Below are positions 34,260-41,067 of a stretch of DNA of 64,000 nt, piece after piece (within the stretch, counting starts at the first letter, position 1; each line of letters starts with the position of its first letter). The notes beneath the pieces are model-generated. The model saw only the letters and a list, made by a program, of their open reading frames with translations, was not told the DNA's origin and searched no databases. Both the position numbers and the translations under genes were made by a program. Source of the stretch: Arthrobacter sp. FW306-2-2C-D06B (lineage in GTDB: Bacteria; Actinomycetota; Actinomycetes; Actinomycetales; Micrococcaceae); assembly GCF_021789175.1 (NCBI RefSeq), contig NZ_CP084560.1:4340001-4404000 (forward strand), written 5' to 3'.

Positions 34260-35108
34260 TCAGTAGCTCGACGGCGTGTCACCTGTCCCGCCAGAGGGCG
34301 CTCCGCCGTCGGGGGCTGCCGGGATGAACTTGTCCGCGAGGGCTTCCGTGCCGCGTGCCAGCAGCGCGACATCCGCGCCGACCAACACGAACGACGCCCC
34401 GGCGTTCATATAGGCGCGCGCCGTGTCTTCGTTGAAGGCGTTCACGCCGGCCGGCTTGCCCGCGGTCTTCGCCGCGGAAAGGCAGTGCTCGACGGCGGCA
34501 CGCACCTTCGGGTGTTCCTGCTCGCCGAGAAGGCCCATGGACGCGGCGAGGTCGGAGGGCCCGAGGAAGATGGCGTCGACGCCGTCGACCGCCAGGATCT
34601 CCTCCACGGCGGCGACGGCGGTCTCGGTTTCGATCTGGACCGTGACGCTGACGGTTTCGGCGGCCCGGGCGAGGTAGTCAGGGATGCGGTTCCAGCGCGA
34701 GGCGCGGGCCAGGGCCGAGCCGACGCCCCGGACCCCGTGCGGCGGGTAGCGGACGGCGGCGACGGCGGCCTTGGCTTCTGCGGCGGAGTTGACCATGGGG
34801 ATGAGCAGGTCCTGCACTCCCATGTCCAGGTATTGCTTGAGGAGCACGGTGTCGTTGACCGGCGGACGGACCACGGCCTGGACGGGGTAGCCGCGGACGG
34901 CCTGGAGCTGGGCGAGGATGGATTCGAGGCCGTTGGGGCTGTGTTCGGCGTCGATCAGGAGCCAGTCCAGCCCGGCCCCGGCGCACAGTTCGGCGATCAG
35001 GGGGCTGCCGGAACACACCCACATCCCGACGAGGGGCCGGCCGGCAGGGCCGGTTTGGTTCCGCAGGGCGTCGCGGAACGTACGGTCTGGTTCTACTCGA
35101 ACCGGCAT
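34260..35108 (-). CDS. hpaI: 4-hydroxy-2-oxoheptane-1,7-dioate aldolase (HpcH/HpaI family)
   Basis: This 282-residue class II TIM-barrel aldolase performs the last step of homoprotocatechuate meta cleavage, giving pyruvate and succinate semialdehyde. The key residues are visible: His56 (LIDAEHSPNG), Arg81 (VVRPPVND), the metal-binding Glu in VQIETETAVAAVEEI and Asp in FLGPSDLAASMG. The start MPVRVEPD lies inside the end of hpaH (about 16 bases overlap) with GGGAG upstream; an ATG 19 codons earlier is rejected. It is the last enzyme gene of the operon. Confidence 0.93.
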   Translation of the reverse strand: MPVRVEPDRTFRDALRNQTGPAGRPLVGMWVCSGSPLIAELCAGAGLDWLLIDAEHSPNGLESILAQLQAVRGYPVQAVVRPPVNDTVLLKQYLDMGVQDLLIPMVNSAAEAKAAVAAVRYPPHGVRGVGSALARASRWNRIPDYLARAAETVSVTVQIETETAVAAVEEILAVDGVDAIFLGPSDLAASMGLLGEQEHPKVRAAVEHCLSAAKTAGKPAGVNAFNEDTARAYMNAGASFVLVGADVALLARGTEALADKFIPAAPDGGAPSGGTGDTPSSY

Positions 35109-35878
35109 GTGACAACTCCCAAGGGTCCGTAGTCGGCGTGGACGGTATCGCCTTTGTACACCCACAGCGGGCGGGTGAAGGAGCCGGCCAGGATGATCTC
35201 CCCGGCTTTGAGCCCGTCCCCGTGCGGGGCGATCTTGTTAACGAGCCAGTGCACGCCGTTGGCCGGGTGGTCCAGGACGCCCGCGGCGACGCCGGTCTCC
35301 TCGACGGTCTGGTTCTTGTACAGGATCGCCGATACCCAACGGAGGTCGACGGCGTCCGGGCGGACCGGGCGCCCGCCCACCACCATGGCACCCATGGCCG
35401 CGTTGTCCGAGATGGTGTCCACGATGGTCCGGCCTTCCATCTCGATCCTGGAATCCAGGATCTCCAGGGCCGGAACCACGTAATCGGTGGCGTTCAGGAC
35501 GTCGAAGATCGTGCAGCCCGGCCCGGACAGGTCCTTCTTCAGGACGAAGGCGAGTTCCACTTCCACCCGCGGATGCGTGTACTGGTCCCATGGAACAGAG
35601 CAGCCGGTTTCCAGGACCATGTCGTCGAAGATGGCGCCGTAGTCCGGTTCAGTGATGCCCGTGGCAGCCTGCATGGCCTTGGACGTCAGCCCAATCTTGC
35701 GGCCCACCAGCGTGCGTCCGGCGTCCTCGTTGCGGCTACGCCACAACTGCTGCACGGCGTAGGAATCCTCCACCGTCATCTCCGGGTAGCGGGCAGTCAA
35801 CCGCGGAACCGGAGTCCGGCTCCGGCCAGCTTCCAGCAGTTCATTCGCAATGGTTTCTATCGTCTTCGGGTCAAGCAT
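35093..35878 (-). CDS. hpaH: 2-oxo-hept-4-ene-1,7-dioate hydratase
   Basis: This 261-residue FAH-superfamily hydratase adds water to 2-oxohept-4-enedioate to make the HpaI substrate. Diagnostic stretches are LVGRKIGLTSKAMQAATGITEPDYGAIFDDM, the metal-binding RVEVELAFVLKKDLSGPG and NAAMGAMVVGGRPVRP. The start at MLDPKTIE (35878) is preferred because CGGAG lies nine bases upstream; MAERSVE seven codons earlier is an alternative. The gene overlaps hpaI and follows hpaD by about 50 bases. Confidence 0.94.
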   Translation of the reverse strand: MLDPKTIETIANELLEAGRSRTPVPRLTARYPEMTVEDSYAVQQLWRSRNEDAGRTLVGRKIGLTSKAMQAATGITEPDYGAIFDDMVLETGCSVPWDQYTHPRVEVELAFVLKKDLSGPGCTIFDVLNATDYVVPALEILDSRIEMEGRTIVDTISDNAAMGAMVVGGRPVRPDAVDLRWVSAILYKNQTVEETGVAAGVLDHPANGVHWLVNKIAPHGDGLKAGEIILAGSFTRPLWVYKGDTVHADYGPLGVVTCRFE

Positions 35879-35931
35879 CTCCACACTCCGTTCGGCCATC
35901 CTGCGGTCAGCATACGTTGAGGGCTGCAGGC

Positions 35932-37035
35932 CTAGAGCTGCGAGCCGACCTTGAAACCCATCTTTTCGCCGGCGGGTCCGCCATCGGGTTGGCGCGTGTA
36001 GGAGAAGCCATCGGCGCCCACGGTCACGGCCATCTCGCTCTTTTCCTCACGGACGATGACGGGCTGGGGGTTGCCGTCCAGGTCCAGGACGAGGGAGGCC
36101 TCGGTGTACCAGGACGGGACCACAGGGTTGCCCCACCAGTCGCGGCGCTGGTTGTCGTGGACGTCCCAGGTGACGGTGGGGTTGTCCGGGTCCCCGGTGT
36201 AGTAGTCCTGGGTGTAGATCTCGATGCGGTGCCCGTCCGGGTCCAGGATGTACAGGTAGAAGGCGTTGGAGACGCCGTGCCGGCCGGGGCCGCGTTCGAT
36301 CCGGTCACTGATGCGCAGGGCGCCCATCTTGTCGCAGATCTGGATGATGTTGTGCTTCTCGTGCGTCGAGAACGCGATGTGGTGCAGGCGCGGCCCGTTC
36401 CCGCCGGTCAGGGCGGTGTCGTGCACGGTCTGCTTGCGGTGCATCCACGCGGCGTACGTGACGCCGTCGGAATCCTTGATGTCTTCCGAGACGCGGAAGC
36501 CGAGGTCTTCGAGGTACTTCCGGCCCCGCGGGACATCGGGGGTGACCTGGTTGAAGTGGTCTAGGCGGACCAGTTCCCCGGCGGAGTAGAGGTCGTAGCG
36601 CTGGGTGAGCCGTTCGACGTGCTCCACGTCGTAGAAGAACTCGTAGGGGAAGCCCAGCGGGTCCTCGACGCGCACTGAGTCGCCGACGCCCTTGGTGAAG
36701 CCCTCCTTGCGGCGCTCCACCCGGCAGCCGAGCTCGCGGTAGTACGCCTCGGCGGCGTCCACCTCCGACGGGGACTTCACCCGGTATGCGAATGCGGCTG
36801 CTGCGGCCACCGGTCCCTTGCGCAGGACGAGGTTGTGGTGGATGAACTCCTCGAAGGAGCGCAGGTAGATGGTGTCTTCGTCTTCCTCGGTGACGTGCAG
36901 CCCCAGGAGGTCCACGTAGAACTCACGGGACTTGGCAAGGTCCGTGACCACGAGTTCAAGGTAGGCGCAACGGACGATATCCGGCGCCGGGACGGTAGGG
37001 GTGGGAATCGGGGGTGTGGGGACGAAGTTGGTCAT
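35932..37035 (-). CDS. hpaD: 3,4-dihydroxyphenylacetate 2,3-dioxygenase (homoprotocatechuate dioxygenase, MndD/HPCD type)
   Basis: This 367-residue type I extradiol dioxygenase has two vicinal-oxygen-chelate modules. Metal ligands are His160 (VRLDHFNQV), His219 (RLHHIAFSTHE) and Glu272 (HRIEIYTQDY). Their spacing (59 and 53) equals that in Brevibacterium HPCD (His155, His214, Glu267). The second-sphere acid/base His205 (KQTVHDTAL) is also kept. It opens homoprotocatechuate between C2 and C3. The close Arthrobacter globiformis homologue MndD uses Mn rather than Fe, so the metal here is open. The start is at MTNFVPTPPIP, after an AGAGAGAA stretch. A family A palindrome separates it from hpaE. 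Confidence 0.96.
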   Translation of the reverse strand: MTNFVPTPPIPTPTVPAPDIVRCAYLELVVTDLAKSREFYVDLLGLHVTEEDEDTIYLRSFEEFIHHNLVLRKGPVAAAAAFAYRVKSPSEVDAAEAYYRELGCRVERRKEGFTKGVGDSVRVEDPLGFPYEFFYDVEHVERLTQRYDLYSAGELVRLDHFNQVTPDVPRGRKYLEDLGFRVSEDIKDSDGVTYAAWMHRKQTVHDTALTGGNGPRLHHIAFSTHEKHNIIQICDKMGALRISDRIERGPGRHGVSNAFYLYILDPDGHRIEIYTQDYYTGDPDNPTVTWDVHDNQRRDWWGNPVVPSWYTEASLVLDLDGNPQPVIVREEKSEMAVTVGADGFSYTRQPDGGPAGEKMGFKVGSQL

Positions 37036-37075
37036 GGGGTTCTCTCTTCTTTGAAAGGGTCTTTGGTGTTCGGTA

Positions 37076-37141
37076 CCAAACTGACTCGCATTTGTTGTCG
37101 TTTTGGAGCCCCATAACGACAACTACTGCGAGTCAGTTGGG
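37076..37141. repeat. Intergenic palindromic repeat, family A copy 3
   Basis: Arms 37076-37102 and 37115-37141 pair over 27 bases with few mismatches around a 12-base loop. The sequence is nearly that of copy 2 (outer CCCAACTGACTCGCA, inner GTCGTT). It lies inside an operon, between hpaE and hpaD on the same strand, so it is not simply a terminator. Confidence 0.85.
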
Positions 37142-37152
37142 CTGCCCGGTGG

Positions 37153-38679
37153 TTAGGCACCGAATTTAGGAGTGTGGACGGTGCCGAGGGTGATGTGCAC
37201 AGCCTGCTGGTCGGTGTAGAAATCGATGGAGCGGTAGCCGCCTTCGTGGCCCAGGCCCGAGGCCTTGACGCCGCCGAACGGGGTGCGCAGGTCCCGGACG
37301 TTGTGGCTGTTGAGCCACACCATGCCGGCCTCGACGTTCTGCGCGAAGTTGTGGGCTCGGGTCAGGTTCTGGGTCCAAATGTAGGCCGCCAGTCCGTATT
37401 TGGTGTTGTTCGCCAAGGCGAGGGCTTCGTCGTCGTTCTCGAACGGGGTGATCGCTACGACGGGACCGAAGATTTCCTCCTGGAAGATCCGCGCGTCGGG
37501 GGCGACGTCGGCGAACACGGTGGGCGCGATGTAGTTGCTGTTGTTGAGCCCTGCGGGCAAGTTTTCCGGGCGACCACCGCCGGCGAGCAGCCGGCCTTCG
37601 GACTTGCCGATCTCCACATACGAGGCGACCTTGGCGTAGTGCTCGGGGTGGACGAGGGCGCCGACCTGGGTCTTGGGGTCGTGCGGGTCCCCGACGACGA
37701 TGTTCTTCGCGCGGGCCGCGTACTTTTCGCAGAACTCGTCGTAGATGGCGCGTTCGACGAGGATGCGTGAGCCGGCGGTGCAGCGTTCCCCGTTGAGGGA
37801 GAAGACCCCGAACAGTGCCGAGTCGATCGCTGCGTCCAGATCGGCGTCGGCGAACACGACGCACGGCGACTTGCCGCCCAGCTCCATGGACAGGCCCTTG
37901 AGGTTGGCGGCGGCGTTACGGAAGATCGTCTGGCCCGTGGTGGTCTCCCCGGTGAAGGAGATCAGCGGCACGTCCGGGTGCTTCACGAGGGCGTCGCCGG
38001 CTTCCTCGCCGAGGCCGTTGACCAGGTTGAACACGCCGTCGGGCAGTCCGGCGTCCTTGAAGATCTGGGCCCAGAGCGAGGCCGAGAGCGGCGTGAACTC
38101 GGCAGGCTTGAGGACCACGGTGTTGCCGGTGGCCAGGGCCGGGGCAAGCTTCCAGGACTCGAGCATGAACGGGGTGTTCCACGGCGTGATGAGGCCCGCG
38201 ACGCCGATCGGCTTTCGGTTTACGTAGTTGATCTGCGAACCCGGTACCTTCATGGCGTCGTCGAACTGGGCCACGATCAGGTCCGCGAAGAAGCGGAAGT
38301 TCTCCGCCGCACGCAACGCCTGGCCCTTGGCCTGGGTGATCGGCAGGCCGGTGTCGAAGGTCTCCAGCTCGGCGAGGCGCTCTTCCTGGGCTTCGACGGC
38401 GTCGGCGATCCTGTTCAGGACGCGGGCGCGTTCGCGCGGCTTCATCTTCGGCCACGGGCCGTTCACGAAAGCTTCGCGGGCGGCGGCGACGGCAAGGTCG
38501 ATGTCTTCCTTCTGCCCGGCCGCGGCGGTGGCATAGTTACCGTTGGAGACCGGGTCCAGGACGTCGAAGGTCTTCCCGGACACCGAGTCAACGAACTGGC
38601 CGTTGATGAAGTGCTGGATGTGGGTGGGAAGGTCGTTCGGGACGTAATGGGTGGTGGTTTCCGGTGCAGTGAACGTCAT
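37153..38679 (-). CDS. hpaE: 5-carboxymethyl-2-hydroxymuconate semialdehyde dehydrogenase
   Basis: This 508-residue aldehyde dehydrogenase oxidises the ring-cleavage product of HpaD with NAD+. The catalytic Cys lies in NGERCTAGSR, the general-base Glu in SMELGGKSPCVVF, and the Rossmann loop is SFTGETTTGQ. The start MTFTAPETT has AAAGGAG seven bases upstream; an ATG 11 codons earlier is rejected. It lies between the GntR gene (54 bases, containing a palindrome) and hpaD. Confidence 0.94.
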   Translation of the reverse strand: MTFTAPETTTHYVPNDLPTHIQHFINGQFVDSVSGKTFDVLDPVSNGNYATAAAGQKEDIDLAVAAAREAFVNGPWPKMKPRERARVLNRIADAVEAQEERLAELETFDTGLPITQAKGQALRAAENFRFFADLIVAQFDDAMKVPGSQINYVNRKPIGVAGLITPWNTPFMLESWKLAPALATGNTVVLKPAEFTPLSASLWAQIFKDAGLPDGVFNLVNGLGEEAGDALVKHPDVPLISFTGETTTGQTIFRNAAANLKGLSMELGGKSPCVVFADADLDAAIDSALFGVFSLNGERCTAGSRILVERAIYDEFCEKYAARAKNIVVGDPHDPKTQVGALVHPEHYAKVASYVEIGKSEGRLLAGGGRPENLPAGLNNSNYIAPTVFADVAPDARIFQEEIFGPVVAITPFENDDEALALANNTKYGLAAYIWTQNLTRAHNFAQNVEAGMVWLNSHNVRDLRTPFGGVKASGLGHEGGYRSIDFYTDQQAVHITLGTVHTPKFGA

Positions 38680-38697
38680 TGTTTCTCCTTTGCTGTT

Positions 38698-38762
38698 GCA
38701 ACGCGGGGTCACTTACGGCCTATGTTGGGCCGCTTAATGGGCGCTAACTGACCCCGCGTTGC
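38698..38762. repeat. 65-bp nested palindrome overlapping the 3' end of the GntR gene (family B)
   Basis: Perfect 14-bp outer arms GCAACGCGGGGTCA (38698-38711) and TGACCCCGCGTTGC (38749-38762) enclose an inner hairpin CGGCC-N7-GGCCG. The right arm and part of the loop code for the last residues of the GntR protein (NAGSVSAH). The layout, with a rigid symmetric outer arm and a nested stem, looks like a dispersed palindromic unit rather than a terminator. Confidence 0.8.
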
Positions 38763-39408
38763 TTTGTGCGAGGTACGCGTCGAGGGTGGCGGAGCGGTGG
38801 CGCCGCGCGGCTTGTTCGATGGTGTCGGGGTCGGCGTTGCCTTCGATGAGCTGAAGCAGCGCCTCGTGCTCCTTGACGGATTCCTGCGCACGGCCGGGGA
38901 CGAAGCGGAACGTCGAGGCCCTGATCGAGGCGAGCCGGTTCCAGCCCCGGTGCACGAGGTCCAGGATGTGCGGATTGGGACAGTGTTCAAAGAGCACGCT
39001 GTGGAAATCCTGGTTCAACGCAGTGAAGCGGACCGGATCGAAATGCTCCAGGCAGTTGCGCATCTCGGCGTTGACCGCACGGGCGCGGGCAATCGCCACC
39101 GAATCGATAAGCGGTGCGGACAACGCCGTCGCGGCCCCCTCGATAATGCTCAGGGTCTGCATCGTGTACAGGTACTCCGTGGGGTCGATCCCGGAGACCG
39201 TGGCGCCGACATTGCGCTCGAACTTCACGAGCCCCTCGGCCTCCAGGCGGCGGATCGCCTCCCGGACCGGAACCACGCTCACGCCCAGGTCCTCGGCGAT
39301 CTTCGCCAGCACCAGCCGGTAACCCGGCGTGTAGGTGCCCTCCACGATCCGCGCCTTGACGGCCGCATAGGCCTGCTCGGACTTGCTCCCGACGGCGGTT
39401 TCAGTCAC
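38734..39408 (-). CDS. GntR-family (FadR/FCD) transcriptional regulator
   Basis: This 224-residue protein has an N-terminal winged helix (YRLVLAKIAEDLGVSVVPVREAIRRLEAEGLV) and a helical FCD ligand-binding domain with candidate metal ligands (QDFHSVLFEHCPNP and KEHEALLQLIEG). The GTG start (VTETAVGSK) has GGAAGG upstream and overlaps the end of the FAH-RraA gene by a few bases. It is the second gene of the hpa operon and probably its repressor, acting at the ATCGTATACGAT site. The last eight or so residues are encoded by a palindromic repeat, so the C-terminus may have been rewritten. Confidence 0.92.
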   Translation of the reverse strand: MTETAVGSKSEQAYAAVKARIVEGTYTPGYRLVLAKIAEDLGVSVVPVREAIRRLEAEGLVKFERNVGATVSGIDPTEYLYTMQTLSIIEGAATALSAPLIDSVAIARARAVNAEMRNCLEHFDPVRFTALNQDFHSVLFEHCPNPHILDLVHRGWNRLASIRASTFRFVPGRAQESVKEHEALLQLIEGNADPDTIEQAARRHRSATLDAYLAQSNAGSVSAH

Positions 39409-40867
39409 CTTGGGTTCCTTCCCACTCCTGGTAGCGGGCACGCCACTGCTCGTTCATCGGATACAAACCGTCCACGCTGTTGCCCTGCTTGACCATTTCG
39501 AAGATGAAGGATTCTTCCTTCTCCTGCTCGATGCACTCATCCACGAGCTCCCCGGCGATGGCCGGCGGGATCACCAGGATGCCGTCCGAGTCGGCCACGA
39601 TGATGTCCCCGGGCTGGACCGTGGCCCCGCCGCAAGCGATGGTGATGTCCGTGTCCCAGGGGATGTGGCGTCGGCCCAGCACGGCGGGGTGCGGGTTGGC
39701 GAAATAGGTGGGCATGTCCAGTCCTGCCACCGCCGAGTAGTCGCGCACGCCGCCGTCGGTGATGATGGCCGCGGCACCGCGCATCTGGGCACGCAGCGCC
39801 AGGATGTCCCCGACAGTTCCCGTGCCTTTTTCGCCCCGGGCCTCCATGACCAGGATTTCGCCTTCGTTGACGGAGTCGATGGCCCGTTTCTGCGCGTTGA
39901 ACCCTCCGCCGTGGGTTGCGAACAGGTCCTCGCGGTTGGGGACATAGCGCAGGGTCCGGGCGAGCCCGACCACGCGGCGGTCCGGACGCGTGGCCTGCAG
40001 CCCGTCGATACTCACATTGTTCAGCCCGCGCTTGCGCAACTGGCTGGACAAGGTCGCGGTGGCGACGCTTTCGAGTTTCTTCTTCAGCTCCGGGCTCAGG
40101 ACAGGCGCCGGTTTTTCCAGCGGCGCCAAACCCGCGGCTTCGCGGGAACCGTATGCTTCCTCCCGCTGGGTGTCATCGGTCTTGGGCCGGGCACCGAAGT
40201 CCGCGAACGGCGTCGTACCCTCCGTGACTGCGGTGGTGAGGCGGCCGCTACTGAAACCACCCGCGGTCACTTCAACCTCGACGACGTCGCCGGGCTGGGC
40301 GACGGAGGCGCCGGCCGGGGTACCGGTCAGGATGATGTCGCCGGTTTCGAGCGTGAGGAGCTGGGAGAGATCGGCAACGAGGCGCGCGAAGGGAAACAGC
40401 AAGTCTTCGGTGGTGTCGTCCTGGACAAGTTCGCCGTTGTGCCAGGAGCGGATGCGCAGTCCGGAGGGGTCGACGTCGGCGGCCGGGATGAGCGCGGGAC
40501 CCACCGGGGTGAAGCCGTCGCCGCCTTTGGACCGGAGGTTGGAGCCCTTGTCCGCGTAGCGCAGGTCATAGACGCCGAGGTCGTTGCTGGCGGTCACCCA
40601 CTCGACGTGGCTCCACGCGTCCTCCATGCCCACGCGGCGGGCGGGCTTGCCGATGACCAGCGCGATCTCGCCCTCGTAGCCGAGGAGTTCGCAGCCGGCC
40701 GGGCGCTCTACCGCTGAGCCACTGAGCGCAAGGGAAGTCGATGGCTTCAGGAAGTATGACGGCTGCTCGGGGGTACGTCCGCGCTGGGCCGCCCGGCTGG
40801 GGTAGTTGATATGCACCGCGATGACCTTGCGGGCCGCGGCCAGGATGTGGTCGGTGACCTGTTCCAA
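39401..40867 (-). CDS. Fusion of HpaG-type FAH domain and RraA-type domain
   Basis: This 488-residue protein is two enzymes in one chain. Residues 1-225 form a fumarylacetoacetate-hydrolase domain of the HpaG (OPET decarboxylase / HHDD isomerase) type, with metal ligands Glu64 and Glu66 (GYEGEIALVIGK) and Asp95 (ASNDLGVYD). After a linker (225-258), residues 260-480 form an RraA-fold domain with the full G-D-x20-R-D motif (Gly352-Asp353, Arg374-Asp375). E. coli HpaG has two FAH halves; here the second half is replaced by RraA. It is the first gene of the hpa operon and should process 5-carboxymethyl-2-hydroxymuconate to 2-oxohept-4-enedioate. Which half does the isomerisation and which the decarboxylation is inference. 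Confidence 0.88.
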   Translation of the reverse strand: MEQVTDHILAAARKVIAVHINYPSRAAQRGRTPEQPSYFLKPSTSLALSGSAVERPAGCELLGYEGEIALVIGKPARRVGMEDAWSHVEWVTASNDLGVYDLRYADKGSNLRSKGGDGFTPVGPALIPAADVDPSGLRIRSWHNGELVQDDTTEDLLFPFARLVADLSQLLTLETGDIILTGTPAGASVAQPGDVVEVEVTAGGFSSGRLTTAVTEGTTPFADFGARPKTDDTQREEAYGSREAAGLAPLEKPAPVLSPELKKKLESVATATLSSQLRKRGLNNVSIDGLQATRPDRRVVGLARTLRYVPNREDLFATHGGGFNAQKRAIDSVNEGEILVMEARGEKGTGTVGDILALRAQMRGAAAIITDGGVRDYSAVAGLDMPTYFANPHPAVLGRRHIPWDTDITIACGGATVQPGDIIVADSDGILVIPPAIAGELVDECIEQEKEESFIFEMVKQGNSVDGLYPMNEQWRARYQEWEGTQGD

Positions 40868-40891
40868 GATTTACTCCTCATCGAGTACGAA

Positions 40892-40903
40892 ATCGTATAC
40901 GAT
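40892..40903. promoter_or_regulatory. GntR/FCD-type operator ATCGTATACGAT
   Basis: A perfect 12-bp palindrome with the GTATAC centre typical of FadR-subfamily GntR proteins lies 25 bases upstream of the first hpa gene. The operon-encoded GntR is the likely binder. Confidence 0.72.
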
Positions 40904-40988
40904 AACTATGACCCGGGAGCTTCGGGACGTCAACCCCCGGCTTTCAGGCTGCGAGGGCCTTGTAGCCCACGTCACCCCTGCCGTACAG

Positions 40989-41012
40989 TATGAATCCAAT
41001 TCTGGGTTCATA
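40989..41012. promoter_or_regulatory. Inverted repeat TATGAATCCA-N4-TGGGTTCATA
   Basis: Ten-base arms match at 9 of 10 positions around four bases. It overlaps the -35 region of the promoter driving the flavoprotein hydroxylase gene, so it is a probable operator distinct from the GTATAC site. Confidence 0.6.
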
Positions 41013-41035
41013 TAGAGAATTCACAGTTCTATAAT
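41007..41035 (+). promoter_or_regulatory. Promoter of the flavoprotein hydroxylase gene
   Basis: TTCATA (41007-41012) and TATAAT (41030-41035) are separated by 17 bases. The -10 is a perfect consensus, which is rare in such GC-rich DNA, and lies 32 bases before the ATG. Confidence 0.65.
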
Positions 41036-41067
41036 TGAACAACCACACGATGAAGTGAGGAAAGCCC

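Noticed and set aside
35893-36564. Long plus-strand open frames across the hpa genes (for example 35917-36564)
   Set aside because: They are antisense to hpaD and hpaH with atypical composition, and the minus-strand genes have all catalytic residues in place.
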